DNA of 64,000 nucleotides from contig NZ_BDCU01000018.1 in the NCBI RefSeq assembly GCF_001618425.1, positions 186,001 to 250,000 of the forward strand, in the 5' to 3' direction. Positions 25,625-34,669 of the stretch are shown piece after piece. The position numbers and the translations under genes were made by a program. This DNA comes from Nocardia fusca NBRC 14340. GTDB taxonomy: Bacteria; Actinomycetota; Actinomycetes; Mycobacteriales; Mycobacteriaceae. Within the stretch, counting starts at the first letter, position 1; each line of letters opens with the position of its first letter. Below the pieces are notes generated by a model that was given only the letters and a program-made list of their open reading frames with translations, searched no databases and was not told the origin of the DNA.

Positions 25625-26733
25625 AATATCTCGACGAATTCAGTGACCCGCAATTGGCGAAGAAACTTCTCGACCGGATCCGCGCCACCACCGACCGCCG
25701 GTGGTCGATGATGGAAGTATGTGGCGGCCAGACACATTCGATCATCCGGCACGGAATCGATCAGTTGCTGCCGGACCGGATCGAGATGATCCACGGCCCC
25801 GGCTGCCCGGTGTGCGTCACCCCGCTGGAGATCATCGACAAGGCCCTCGCGATCGCCGCCCGGTCCGGGGTGATCTTCTGCTCCTTCGGCGATATGTTGC
25901 GGGTTCCGGGCAGCGAGAAGGATCTCTTCCACGTCAAGAGCGAAGGCGGGGACGTCCGGGTGGTGTACTCGCCGCTGGACGCGCTCGAACTGGCCAAGGC
26001 CAACCCGGACCGGCAGGTGGTCTTCTTCGGAATCGGTTTCGAAACCACCGCCCCCGCCAACGCGATGACCGTCTACCAGGCCCAGCGCCTCGGTATCGAG
26101 AACTTCTCGCTGCTGGTGTCGCATGTGCTGGTGCCGCCGGCGATCGCCGCCATCATGGAATCGCCGCAGTGCCGGGTACAGGCGTTCCTGCTGGCCGGGC
26201 ATGTGTGCACGGTGATGGGTACCCAGGAGTATCCGCCGTTGGCGGAGCGCTACCGAGTCCCCATGGTGGTCACCGGTTTCGAGCCGCTGGATATCCTCGA
26301 GGGCATCCGTCGCACGGTGGCGCAGCTCGAGGCGGGCCGGCACGAGGTGGAGAACGCCTATCCGCGCGCGGTGTCGGCGGCGGGGAATCCGGCGGCCAAG
26401 GCCATGCTCGACGATGTCTTCGAGGTCACCGACCGGGCCTGGCGGGGGATCGGCGTGATCCCGGACAGTGGGTGGCGGCTGTCGCCGCGCTACCGCGACT
26501 TCGACGCCGAACACCGGTTCGCGGTGGGCGAACTGCACGCGGCCGAATCGTCGATCTGCCGGTCCGGGGAGGTGCTGCAGGGTCTGATCAAACCCAACGA
26601 ATGCGCCGCGTTCGGCACCCAGTGCACACCGCGCAACCCGCTGGGCGCCACCATGGTCTCGTCGGAGGGCGCGTGTGCCGCCTACTACCTGTACCGCCGG
26701 CTGGACCAGCCCGCGGAGGTGGCCCATGCGTGA
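25621..26733 (+). CDS. hypD: Hydrogenase iron-centre assembly protein HypD
   Basis: Scaffold on which the Fe(CN)2CO group is built. 370 residues with [31 protein letters not shown] and the C-terminal [4Fe-4S] cysteine set ([27 protein letters not shown]). GTG at 25621 overlaps the hypC stop. The 3' end overlaps hypE by eight bases. Confidence 0.96.
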   Translation: MKYLDEFSDPQLAKKLLDRIRATTDRRWSMMEVCGGQTHSIIRHGIDQLLPDRIEMIHGPGCPVCVTPLEIIDKALAIAARSGVIFCSFGDMLRVPGSEKDLFHVKSEGGDVRVVYSPLDALELAKANPDRQVVFFGIGFETTAPANAMTVYQAQRLGIENFSLLVSHVLVPPAIAAIMESPQCRVQAFLLAGHVCTVMGTQEYPPLAERYRVPMVVTGFEPLDILEGIRRTVAQLEAGRHEVENAYPRAVSAAGNPAAKAMLDDVFEVTDRAWRGIGVIPDSGWRLSPRYRDFDAEHRFAVGELHAAESSICRSGEVLQGLIKPNECAAFGTQCTPRNPLGATMVSSEGACAAYYLYRRLDQPAEVAHA

Positions 26734-27805
26734 GGATCCGATGACCCCGGCGGTGACGATCGATACCGACGCGTGGGTCTGCCCGATGCCGCTGCGCGAC
26801 GCGCCGAACATCGTGATGGGTCACGGCGGTGGTGGGGCGATGTCGGGTGAGCTGATCGAGCACCTCTTCCTCCCGGCCTTCGGGGCCGCCGCCGACGCCG
26901 GCCTGGGGGATTCCGCGGTCGTCACGGTCGACGGCACCCGCCTGGCCTTCTCCACCGATTCCTTCGTCGTGAAACCGCTCGTATTCCCGGGCGGTTCGAT
27001 CGGCGAGCTCGCGGTGAACGGCACCGTCAACGATCTGGCCATGGCCGGCGCGCGACCCCTGGTGCTCTCCACCGCCTTCATTCTCGAAGAGGGCACCGCG
27101 CTGTCCGAGATCGCCCACGTGGCGGAGGCGCTCGGCACCGCGGCGTCGGCGGCCGGTGTCTCGCTGGTGACCGGCGACACCAAGGTCGTCGACGCCGGGC
27201 ACGGCGACGGCATCTTCATCAACACCGCCGGTATCGGTGTCCTCGCCGACGGCGTCGATATCCGGCCCGAGCGCGCGGCCCCCGGCGATATCGTCGTGGT
27301 CAGTGGTGAGATCGGGGTGCACGGTATCGCGGTGATGAGTTGCCGCGAAGGCCTGGAGTTCGGGACGACGGTGCTCAGCGATACCGCGCCACTGGCCGGC
27401 CTGGTGGCCGCTATGCTGGAAACGGGTGCGGATCTGCACGTGCTGCGCGACCCGACCCGCGGCGGGGTGGCCGCGACGCTGAACGAGATCGCCCGTGCCG
27501 CGGGGACGGGCATCGCGCTGGACGAGACGGCACTGCCGGTACCGGCGGCGGTCCGCGATGCCTGCGGACTGCTCGGCCTGGACCCGATGTATGTCGCCAA
27601 CGAGGGCAAACTGGTCGCCTTCGTACCGCCCGCGGACGCGGAGCGGGTACTGGCGGCGATGCGCGCCCATCCGCTCGGGGCGCATGCGGCGGTGATCGGC
27701 CGCTGTGTCGAGGAGCATCCGGGAATGGTGGTGGCGCGCACCGCGCTCGGCGGTACCCGGGTGGTCGATCTGCCCGCCGGAGAGCAGTTGCCGCGGATCT
27801 GCTGA
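26726..27805 (+). CDS. hypE: Hydrogenase maturation dehydratase HypE
   Basis: Dehydrates its own C-terminal thiocarbamate to thiocyanate, the source of the active-site CN ligands. 359 residues of the PurM-like ATP-binding family: [59 protein letters not shown]. It ends in PRIC, the modified C-terminal cysteine being diagnostic. ATG 26726 or the in-frame ATG 26741 could start; the first is favoured by the overlap with hypD. Confidence 0.96.
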   Translation: MREDPMTPAVTIDTDAWVCPMPLRDAPNIVMGHGGGGAMSGELIEHLFLPAFGAAADAGLGDSAVVTVDGTRLAFSTDSFVVKPLVFPGGSIGELAVNGTVNDLAMAGARPLVLSTAFILEEGTALSEIAHVAEALGTAASAAGVSLVTGDTKVVDAGHGDGIFINTAGIGVLADGVDIRPERAAPGDIVVVSGEIGVHGIAVMSCREGLEFGTTVLSDTAPLAGLVAAMLETGADLHVLRDPTRGGVAATLNEIARAAGTGIALDETALPVPAAVRDACGLLGLDPMYVANEGKLVAFVPPADAERVLAAMRAHPLGAHAAVIGRCVEEHPGMVVARTALGGTRVVDLPAGEQLPRIC

Positions 27806-27856
27806 CACGGCGGGTCCGCGGGGACCGCCGCCCGGAAGAAACGAGGGAGACCGACG

Positions 27857-28960
27857 GTGCGGAAATCGGTGGCGGCCCTGCGAGCGGGATGGTCGGATCT
27901 GGACCCCGCGCAGCGCCGCGGTGCCGCCGGGATGATTCTCACGATCCTCGCCCTGCACCTCATCGGCTTCGCGACACTGCTGTTCCTGGTGGTCCCGGGG
28001 GGCTATCTCGTGGACGGCGCCGTTTTCGGTGTGGGTCTCGGAATCACCGCCTACACCCTGGGTATGCGGCACGCGTTCGACGCCGACCATATCGCCGCGA
28101 TCGACAATACGACCCGCAAACTCGTGGCGGAGAACCAGAAACCGCTATCGGTCGGTTTCTGGTTCTCCCTCGGGCATTCCACCATCGTGTTCGTGCTGGT
28201 CGCCCTGCTGGCGGCCGGAGTGAAGGCGCTCGCGGTCAATCTGCAGGACGACAATTCGCGGTTGCAGCGGTGGACCGGCGTTTTCGGCACGGGTGTCTCG
28301 GGTACCTTCCTCATCCTGATCGGGCTGCTGAACCTGATGTCGCTGATCGGGATCTGGCGGGTGTTCCGCGGTATGCGGGGCGGGGCGTACGACGAAGCCG
28401 AACTCGAACGCCGGCTCGACGACCGCGGCGCACTGAACCGCGTCTTCGGTCCGCTGATGCGCGCGGTGCGCCGGCCCTGGCAGATGTATCCGGTCGGGTT
28501 GCTGTTCGGACTGGGTTTCGACACCGTCACCGAGGTGGGTCTGCTCGTGATCGCCGGTGGCGCGGCGGCCACCGATCTGCCCTGGTACGCGATTCTCGTA
28601 CTGCCCGTCCTGTTCTCGGCGGGTATGTCGCTGTTCGACGCCCTGGACGGGACGTTCATGAACTTCGCCTACGGCTGGGCGTTCGCGGGCCCGGTCCGCA
28701 AGATCTACTACAACTTCGTGGTCACGGGCCTGTCGGTCGCGGTGGCCCTGGTGATCGGGGCGCAGGAGATCATTTCCATCCTGACCGACAAGCTCGATCT
28801 CACCACCGGCCCGCTCGCCTGGATCGGTGCGCTCGATCTCGGTGCGATGGGATTCATCATCGTCGGACTCTTCGTCCTGACCTGGGCTGCCGCCGCGGCC
28901 GTCTGGCGGTTCGGCGACGTCGAGCAGCGGTGGCGGCGCGGAGTGCCGGTGGACCCGTGA
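27857..28960 (+). CDS. Nickel/cobalt permease, NiCoT (HoxN/NixA) family
   Basis: High-affinity Ni2+ (possibly Co2+) uptake. 367 residues with about eight membrane helices and the family signature RHAFDADHIAAIDNTTR in helix 2; a second conserved element is LFGLGFDTVTEVGLL and a third is FSAGMSLFDALDG. GTG start at 27857 after GAGGGAG. It sits 51 bp after hypE and its stop overlaps DUF6390, so nickel supply is built into the hydrogenase operon. Confidence 0.94.
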   Translation: MRKSVAALRAGWSDLDPAQRRGAAGMILTILALHLIGFATLLFLVVPGGYLVDGAVFGVGLGITAYTLGMRHAFDADHIAAIDNTTRKLVAENQKPLSVGFWFSLGHSTIVFVLVALLAAGVKALAVNLQDDNSRLQRWTGVFGTGVSGTFLILIGLLNLMSLIGIWRVFRGMRGGAYDEAELERRLDDRGALNRVFGPLMRAVRRPWQMYPVGLLFGLGFDTVTEVGLLVIAGGAAATDLPWYAILVLPVLFSAGMSLFDALDGTFMNFAYGWAFAGPVRKIYYNFVVTGLSVAVALVIGAQEIISILTDKLDLTTGPLAWIGALDLGAMGFIIVGLFVLTWAAAAAVWRFGDVEQRWRRGVPVDP

Positions 28961-29733
28961 GCATGTCCGCCGATGCCCGCAGCACCCGGGGAACCGAGAT
29001 GTTCGCCCGGTATGCCTACACGCCCAACCGGCTCGGCTACTGTGGCCCGGCCGAGACATCGGCCCTGCGCGGCGGCGCCGCGGACCGGGTGCGGGCCGCG
29101 GCGCGCCGTTTCACCGGGGCCTGGCCCTACCTGCGGGTGATGTCGCGCATGACCGGTATCGCCGACCCGCTCGATCACCGGCTCGTCGAGTCGTACTGGA
29201 TCGGCGGCGGCGTCGGCGCGGGACTGGATCCGGACGCATTCGTCACCGAGCTACTCGCCGTGATCGGCCCGGCCGCGGGACACTATTGGAAGTACCTCGC
29301 CGAGGAATCGCTGGTCGGGGAGGCGGCGGCCAATCACTGCTTCCACGTCTTCGGTATCTATCCCTGGACCCGTCTGCTCGGTCGCGGCGGGGAGCAGCCG
29401 ATCCGGGTGCTCGATTGCTGCCGGATCAGCTGGGGCACAGTGACGGCCAGACACGGCGACGAGCTGACGGTGCGGCGCCGCCGGCTGCACTTCGACGAGG
29501 GCCGGTTGCGGTTGAGCGCGCCGGCGGCGCTGTCGGTACCGGTGTGGGAGGACGGGTACTCCGCCGTGCCCGACGCGGCGCCGGGGCAGCTGGTCGCCCT
29601 GCACTGGGACCGGCTGTGCGGCCCCTTGACCGCGGTGCAACTACGCACACTCGCCGTGACGACCGCTCGGCAGCTGCGGGTCACCAACCGGAGGCTGGCA
29701 TATCAACCGACCGGCGTGGGCCACCGCCGGTGA
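28957..29733 (+). CDS. DUF6390 family hydrogenase-associated protein
   Basis: 258 residues, recognised as the DUF6390 type linked to group 1h hydrogenases. Has FARYAYTPNRLGYCGP near the N-terminus, LVESYWIGGG, HYWKYLAEE, and ANHCFHVFGIYPWTRLLG, with conserved Cys and His but no known cofactor motif. GTG 28957 overlaps the permease stop; ATG 28963 is an in-frame alternative. Last gene of the island. Role unknown; the position after the permease hints at nickel handling. Confidence 0.78.
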   Translation: MSMSADARSTRGTEMFARYAYTPNRLGYCGPAETSALRGGAADRVRAAARRFTGAWPYLRVMSRMTGIADPLDHRLVESYWIGGGVGAGLDPDAFVTELLAVIGPAAGHYWKYLAEESLVGEAAANHCFHVFGIYPWTRLLGRGGEQPIRVLDCCRISWGTVTARHGDELTVRRRRLHFDEGRLRLSAPAALSVPVWEDGYSAVPDAAPGQLVALHWDRLCGPLTAVQLRTLAVTTARQLRVTNRRLAYQPTGVGHRR

Positions 29734-29916
29734 TCGTCGTCGATGACGAAGGTGTGGGTGTGCCGGTAGCTGTTCGCGCCCACCGGCACCGCGTCCTATA
29801 GATGTGCGGGATCGATCCGGCCGTCGTGGACGTGGCCGAGCGCGGCGGGATCGTGCCGGGGCCGGTACCGCACCGCAGCGACCAGACCTGCGCCGGGCCG
29901 CTCGTTCCGGCCGGGC
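29703..29916 (-). pseudogene. Possible decayed reading frame with an in-frame stop
   Basis: Between the DUF6390 stop and the nmtR stop, the minus strand reads protein-like sequence in one frame (HVHDGRIDPAHL), then TAG at 29798-29796, then in the same frame DAVPVGANSYRHTHTFVIDDD before a final stop at 29705-29703. The His-rich, ordered composition on both sides of the stop suggests a gene end broken by a nonsense change. No family was recognised and chance in GC-rich DNA is possible. An inverted repeat GTGCCGGT/ACCGGCAC (29760-29789) lies within it. Confidence 0.25.
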
Positions 29917-30279
29917 TCAGCCGGCCGCTTCGGGGCGGTCGGCGAGGCCCAGGCGGAGGTGTTCGCTGTGGTAGATCGCCTCGTCGAGCAGCTGGGCGAC
30001 ATGGCTGTCGTAGAGGCTGTAGACGATGCTGCGCCCGCTGCGGGCGCCGGTGACCAGGCCGAGGTTGCGCAGGAGCCGTAGCTGGTGCGATACCGCCGAC
30101 TGCTCCATTCCGACCGCCGTCGCCAGCTCGGTCACCGGTAGGGGCCCCTGACGCAGTTCGCTCAGGATGAGCAGCCGGCTCGGCGTGGCCAGTGCCTGCA
30201 GAGTGGTCGCGACACGGGCGGCCGCGTCCCCGTCCAGCCGCGCGATCGGGCGGTCCCGGCCTTCGACCCCGTGTCCCAT
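29917..30279 (-). CDS. nmtR: Nickel/cobalt-sensing ArsR/SmtB repressor NmtR
   Basis: Represses the divergent exporter until Ni2+ or Co2+ binds. With ATG at 30279 the protein is 120 residues and begins MGHGVEG, exactly the N-terminal His3 nickel motif of Mycobacterium tuberculosis NmtR (also 120 residues). The winged-helix segment is MEQSAVSHQLRLLRNLGLV. The alpha-5 metal site D91-x-H93-x10-H104-x2-H107 is complete. The overall match to NmtR by eye is very close. A TTG start six codons upstream is less likely. Divergent from ctpJ across a palindrome at 30307. Confidence 0.93.
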   Translation of the reverse strand: MGHGVEGRDRPIARLDGDAAARVATTLQALATPSRLLILSELRQGPLPVTELATAVGMEQSAVSHQLRLLRNLGLVTGARSGRSIVYSLYDSHVAQLLDEAIYHSEHLRLGLADRPEAAG

Positions 30280-30306
30280 AAGCAGACAGCATATCAACCA
30301 GCATAA

Positions 30307-30322
30307 ATGAAGACGTCTTCAT
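30307..30322. promoter_or_regulatory. Probable NmtR operator between nmtR and ctpJ
   Basis: ATGAAGACGTCTTCAT is a perfect 16-bp palindrome, AT-rich at its ends like other ArsR/SmtB operators, 28 bp from the nmtR start and 50 bp from the ctpJ start. One NmtR dimer pair here could control both genes. Confidence 0.7.
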
Positions 30323-30372
30323 GTGTTCTGTTATGGTCGGTGAATCGTTCGTTCCTGCTGTGGAGGTGACCT

Positions 30373-32370
30373 GTGGCCGTTCCGACGCGCGCGCCCGCCG
30401 ATTCGACGCTCATGCCCGCCGCGGTGACCATGCGCCGGACGAAACTGTTCGAGCTGCCTGAAACCCGTTGGGCGGCAACAGCGGTGGTGCTCTTCGCGGC
30501 CGGAGTCGCGACGCAGCTGGCCGGTGGTCCGGCCTGGTTGTGGTGGGCGCTGTACCTGGCCTGCTACGCCGCGGGCGGGTGGGAACCCGCCGCGGCCGGA
30601 CTGCGGGCGCTGCGGGAGCGAACGCTGGACGTGGATCTGCTGATGGTGGCCGCCGCGCTGGGCGCCGCGGCGATCGGGCAGGTAGGGGAGGGTGCGCTGC
30701 TGATCGTCATTTTCGCCACATCGGGAGCGCTGGAGGCCTTCGCGAGCGCGCGGACCGAGGACTCGGTACGCGGTCTGCTGGATCTGGCGCCGGATACCGC
30801 GACCCGGGTCACCGCCGACGACGAGGAGGAGACGGTCCCGGTCGCCGAGCTCGAGATCGGCGATACGGTCGTGGTACGCCCCGGGGAACGGATCGCCGCC
30901 GACGCCACCGTAGTCGCCGGCGGAAGCGAGGTCGATCAGGCCACCATCACCGGAGAGCCGCTGCCGGTGGACAGATCAGTCGGCGACGAGGTCTTCGCCG
31001 GCACCCTCAACGGCACCGGCGCCTTGTGGATCCGTGTCGACCGTCTGGCGCAGGATTCGGTCGTCGCCCGGATCGCGGCCCTGGTGGAGCAGGCGAGCCG
31101 CACCAAGGCCCGCACCCAGCTGTTCATCGAGAAGATCGAGCAGCGCTATTCCGTGGCGATGGTGGCCGCCACCGTCGCGATATTCGTGGTGCCACTGCTG
31201 TTCGGCGAGTCGCTGCAGCGGGCGTTGCTGCGGGCGATGACCTTCATGATCGTGGCCTCCCCGTGCGCGGTGGTGCTGGCGACCATGCCCCCGCTGCTGG
31301 CCGCCGTCGCGACCGCCGGGCGGCACGGGGTACTCGTCAAGTCCGCCGTCGTGATGGAGCGGCTCGGGACCACCGACCTGCTTGCGTTCGACAAGACCGG
31401 AACCCTGACCCGCGGCGTTCCCGAGCTGGTCGAGATACGGTGCACGACCGACTCGTTCGACGCCGACGAGGTCCTGCGGCTCGCGGCGGCCGTGGAGCGG
31501 CCCAGCGAACACCCGCTCGCCGCCTCCCTCGTCCGGGCCGCTCGCGCGCGGGGGCTCGACGTGCCCGCGGTCGGCGAATTCGCTGCCGAACCGGGTCGTG
31601 GAGTGAGCGCACGCGTCGGCGACCACCGCGTCGGGGTCGGGTCACCGGCGGCGCTGGCGGCGGAGGCCGCGCCCGGCGCGGATACCGAGACGGCCGTGGC
31701 CGCGGCGGCGGCCCTGCAAGCGCGTGGTTGCACCGCGGTCGTGGTGACCTGCGATCACCGGCCGATCGGCGTCCTGGCCCTCGCCGACGAGATGCGCCCG
31801 GAAGCCGCGGCCGCGGTCGCGGCGTCGCGGCAGCTGACCGGTGCGAACCCGGTGCTGCTGACCGGTGACAATCAAGTGGCCGCCGAGCGGTTGGCCGCCC
31901 GGGTCGGCATCACCGATATCCGGGCCGAGTTGCTGCCCGCGGACAAGGTCGCCGCCGTCCGGCAGCTGCGGGCCGGCGGCGCCGCGGTGACGGTGGTGGG
32001 CGACGGGGTCAACGACGCGCCCGCCCTCGCAGCCGCGCACGCCGGTATCGCCATGGGCGGCGCGGGTTCGGATCTGACGCTGCGGACCGCCGATGCTGTG
32101 GTGGTCCGTGATGATCTCACCGCCATCCCCGCGGTGCTGGCGCTGGCCCGGCGGGCCCGGCGCATCGTGGTCGCGAATCTGGTGATCGCCGCGTCCTTCA
32201 TCGCGGTGCTGGTGGTCTGGGACCTGGTGGGCACCCTGCCGCTGCCGCTCGGCGTGGCGGGACACGAGGGCTCCACGATCATCGTGGGTCTCAACGGCCT
32301 GCGCCTGCTGCGCGGCGCCGCCTGGCGGCGTGCCGTGGGAGCCCGGCCGGCCGCGGTTCCGGCGACGTGA
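30373..32370 (+). CDS. ctpJ: P1B-4 metal-exporting ATPase CtpJ (NmtA)
   Basis: Pumps excess Co2+/Ni2+ out of the cell. 665 residues, no N-terminal metal-binding domain. Visible are the membrane metal motif SPC (VASPCAVVLATMPP), the phosphorylation site DKTGTLT, TGEPLPV in the actuator, HP motif SEHPLA, GDGVNDAPAL, and HEGST in the last helix region, the P1B-4 signature. Sequence resembles M. tuberculosis CtpJ (Rv3743c) closely along its length, and the divergent nmtR is its known regulator. GTG start with GGAGGTGA upstream. Confidence 0.93.
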   Translation: MAVPTRAPADSTLMPAAVTMRRTKLFELPETRWAATAVVLFAAGVATQLAGGPAWLWWALYLACYAAGGWEPAAAGLRALRERTLDVDLLMVAAALGAAAIGQVGEGALLIVIFATSGALEAFASARTEDSVRGLLDLAPDTATRVTADDEEETVPVAELEIGDTVVVRPGERIAADATVVAGGSEVDQATITGEPLPVDRSVGDEVFAGTLNGTGALWIRVDRLAQDSVVARIAALVEQASRTKARTQLFIEKIEQRYSVAMVAATVAIFVVPLLFGESLQRALLRAMTFMIVASPCAVVLATMPPLLAAVATAGRHGVLVKSAVVMERLGTTDLLAFDKTGTLTRGVPELVEIRCTTDSFDADEVLRLAAAVERPSEHPLAASLVRAARARGLDVPAVGEFAAEPGRGVSARVGDHRVGVGSPAALAAEAAPGADTETAVAAAAALQARGCTAVVVTCDHRPIGVLALADEMRPEAAAAVAASRQLTGANPVLLTGDNQVAAERLAARVGITDIRAELLPADKVAAVRQLRAGGAAVTVVGDGVNDAPALAAAHAGIAMGGAGSDLTLRTADAVVVRDDLTAIPAVLALARRARRIVVANLVIAASFIAVLVVWDLVGTLPLPLGVAGHEGSTIIVGLNGLRLLRGAAWRRAVGARPAAVPAT

Positions 32371-32396
32371 CCAGGCCACCCGCTCCCAGACCGGAC

Positions 32397-33434
32397 TCAG
32401 CCCGGAATCGGCGCGCGGAAATGGCTGGGCTCGGCGTCCGCCGGTAGATCGGCTGCGGTGGCGAACGGTTCGACCTCGGCGCGCAGGTCCACGAGATGAC
32501 GGGCGTGGGCCGCCAGGGTCCGGTCCTCGTCGGAGACCGGTGTCCATTGCTGGATGTGCCGGGCTTTGCCGGCGGCGTCCACCGCCACGACCACGGCCAG
32601 GCCGTGCGCGGCGAGCGCCGGTTCGTCGGAATGCGGGTCGGTCGCGGTCACGTGCACGCTGATGTGCATACTGCGCGGGCCGGTATGGATCAGTCGTGCC
32701 GTGACCTCCACGATATGGCCGATGACGATCGGCCGGTAGAAGCGGATCCCGCCGAAGTAGGAGGTGATCACATGCTGGCCGGCCCAGTCGGCGCCGCAGA
32801 CATAGGCGGCTTCGTCGATCCATCCCATCGTGCGGCCGCCGTGTACCTTGCCGCCCCAGTTGATATCCGAGGGTGCCGCGAGGAATCGCAGCGTCGCGCT
32901 CGGGGCGGTACCGGCGGCGGTGTAGCGCTGCGCGGCCATGGCCTCCTCGATGCGCTTGCGGACCGAGATCCGGGCCCGGGCCTGCCGATGGCGCTGCAAT
33001 TCGAGAATCGTGGCCGGTTCCCACTGGGGTACCGCGACCGTCCGCCGCGCTTCGTCGACGGCGACGAAGATGGTGAGGCACTGCGCCGTCTGGACCGGTT
33101 TCTGCCGGGTGGGGTCGGTCGAGTAGACACTGACGAGTATGTGCATGCTCGTCCGGCCGGTATAGACGAGGTTCGCGTGCAACTCGACCAGTTCGCCGAC
33201 CGCGATCGGCCGGTCGAGGTGGATATTGCCCACATAGGCGGTGACGCAGTAGTGGCCGCTCCACTGGGCCGCCGCGGCATACGCGACCTTGTCGATCCAT
33301 TCGAGGAGCTTGCCGCCGTCCACCGCGCCCGCGATACCCGCGTCGGCGGGTTTGACGAGGAAGCGGTGGATCGCCTCGGACCGTCTACCGGATGCGGCCG
33401 GGGTCGGGAGGGGGTCGATGGTTGTGGCGTTCAC
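32397..33434 (-). CDS. Acyl-CoA thioesterase with two hotdog domains
   Basis: Hydrolyses acyl-CoA to free acid and CoA. Two tandem hotdog domains: residues about 15-150 with GGKLLEWIDKVAY, and about 175-310 with GGRTMGWIDEAAY; both carry the active-site Asp of the YciA/BACH type. Also IHLDRPIAVG and IRFYRPIVIG mark the equivalent strands. The GTG at 33434 puts the start shortly before the first domain; a GTG at 33533 would add 33 residues without domain character. Faces ctpJ tail to tail with 26 bp between stops. Physiological substrate unknown. Confidence 0.88.
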   Translation of the reverse strand: MNATTIDPLPTPAASGRRSEAIHRFLVKPADAGIAGAVDGGKLLEWIDKVAYAAAAQWSGHYCVTAYVGNIHLDRPIAVGELVELHANLVYTGRTSMHILVSVYSTDPTRQKPVQTAQCLTIFVAVDEARRTVAVPQWEPATILELQRHRQARARISVRKRIEEAMAAQRYTAAGTAPSATLRFLAAPSDINWGGKVHGGRTMGWIDEAAYVCGADWAGQHVITSYFGGIRFYRPIVIGHIVEVTARLIHTGPRSMHISVHVTATDPHSDEPALAAHGLAVVVAVDAAGKARHIQQWTPVSDEDRTLAAHARHLVDLRAEVEPFATAADLPADAEPSHFRAPIPG

Positions 33435-33629
33435 GGGCCTGCCGATCTGCTCGGGTGGTGGGAGGTATGGTTCCCGACTCCGTTGTCGTCGGAGCAGAAT
33501 AGGCAGGTGTGGCGCTACGGGCGAGTAGGACACCGCCCGCGGCCGGGAACCCGGCGATTCGCCCGGTGTACGCAGGTCCCGGCGGGATACACGGGCGGCG
33601 CGGTGTCCCGGGAAATGGCTCGGGTGGGT

Positions 33630-33654
33630 GTTTGAGGGGGCGCGCGGTGGTTAT
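33630..33654 (+). promoter_or_regulatory. SigB/SigF-like promoter for the CsbD gene
   Basis: GTTT (33630-33633), 15-base spacer, GGTTAT (33649-33654) matches the GTTT-N15-17-GGGTAT pattern of actinobacterial stress sigma factors with one mismatch. It ends 57 bp before the csbD-like start. CsbD proteins are classic general-stress regulon members, which supports the assignment. Confidence 0.45.
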
Positions 33655-33711
33655 TCGCCCGACGATCGGCCGGACCGCCGGCCGGTCGCATCCGACGAGA
33701 GGGGACAGGCG

Positions 33712-33885
33712 ATGAGTGCGAAGGACAAGATCAACAACAAAGCCGAAGATCTCGCCGGTCAGGCCAAGGAAAAGCTCGGCAAGGCCACCGGCGACGAGCA
33801 GACGAAGAACGAAGGCAAGGCCGACCAGACGAAGTCCAATCTGAAGGATGCGGGTGAGAAGGTGAAGGACGCCTTCCGCGACTGA
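33712..33885 (+). CDS. CsbD-family general stress protein
   Basis: 57 residues, almost entirely charged (Lys, Asp, Glu, Asn, Gln), with the family pattern KDKINNKAEDLAGQAKEKLGKATGDEQ and a second KAD..KSNLKDAGEKVKDAF helix. Length and composition match CsbD. ATG 33712 follows GAGGGGACAGG; upstream in-frame sequence is not CsbD-like. Stress-protective function is unknown at the molecular level. Stands alone between a stress-type promoter and a hairpin terminator. Confidence 0.92.
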   Translation: MSAKDKINNKAEDLAGQAKEKLGKATGDEQTKNEGKADQTKSNLKDAGEKVKDAFRD

Positions 33886-33894
33886 TCGGACCTG

Positions 33895-33932
33895 CGAACG
33901 GGCGACGCCGGGACACCGGCGTCGCTCGTTCG
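33895..33932 (+). terminator. Hairpin terminator after the CsbD gene
   Basis: Seventeen-base arms (33895-33911 and 33916-33932) with one mismatch around a GACA loop, core GCGACGCCGG/CCGGCGTCGC, ten bases after the stop. No T-run, as is common in actinobacteria. Confidence 0.7.
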
Positions 33933-33994
33933 GTGTCCGGGCCGGCCCGGAGCCGCGGATCCGGCGTACGGACGCGGTGGTGGATCACCCGGGA

Positions 33995-34669
33995 TCACAC
34001 GCCGGAGGGGAGCGGCCCGTCCTCGGTCCCGGCGGGCCCGGGGGTCGCCTCCGCGTCCGGCGACCGCCGGGGCGACGAGGGGGTATCGAATCCGGGTAAC
34101 CGCCCGGCGACCAGCGGGATCATGAGCTGGATCAGCGGTCCGATGGCGACCGCGTAGACCACGGTACCGAGACCGACGCTGCCGCCGAGCAGCCAGCCGA
34201 CGCTCAGGACCGACACCTCGAGGATCGTCCGGACCCGGCGGATGGACCATCCGGTCCGCCGGGCGAGCCCCGTCATCAGACCGTCGCGCGGACCCGGGCC
34301 CAGCCCCGCGCCGATGTACAGCACGCTGGCCAGTGCGTTGAGCACGACCGCGAGCATCATCGCCCCCACCCGGACCGGCACCGACTCCCAGTGCGGCATC
34401 AGCCAGAGCCCCGCGTCGACCGATACACCGACGAGCACCACATTGCTCACCGTGCCCACACCGGGCCACTGCCGCAGCGGAATCCAGGCCAGTAGTACCA
34501 CCGCGCCGGTCAGCACGGTCACCGTGCCGAAGCTCATCGGTACCTGCCGGGTGACCCCCTGGTGGAAGACGTCCCACGGGTCCAAACCCACTGCGGCACG
34601 GATCATCACGGCCATCGAGAAGCCGTACAGCCAGAGCCCGGCGAACAGTGCGGTGAGACGTCCGATCAC
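33995..34669 (-). CDS. YczE/YitT-like integral membrane protein
   Basis: About 224 residues with five or six membrane helices. Family elements are GFSMAVMIRAAVGLDPWDVFHQG in the first loop, GAGLGPGPRDGLMTGLARRTG, and GGSVGLGTVVYAVAIGPLIQ. The C-terminus is a Pro/Ser-rich tail. GTG 34669 is preferred (AGGAAA ten bases upstream, just before helix 1); GTG 34711 or 34984 are in-frame alternatives, the latter adding non-membrane sequence. YczE proteins are uncharacterised; in Bacillus yczE lies next to lipopeptide-synthase genes, and here it is divergent from an NRPS, but a link is unproven. Confidence 0.8.
   Translation of the reverse strand: MIGRLTALFAGLWLYGFSMAVMIRAAVGLDPWDVFHQGVTRQVPMSFGTVTVLTGAVVLLAWIPLRQWPGVGTVSNVVLVGVSVDAGLWLMPHWESVPVRVGAMMLAVVLNALASVLYIGAGLGPGPRDGLMTGLARRTGWSIRRVRTILEVSVLSVGWLLGGSVGLGTVVYAVAIGPLIQLMIPLVAGRLPGFDTPSSPRRSPDAEATPGPAGTEDGPLPSGV

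Noticed and set aside
29760..29789. Rho-independent terminator after DUF6390
   Set aside because: Eight-base arms with a 14-base loop and no T-run are too weak to call.
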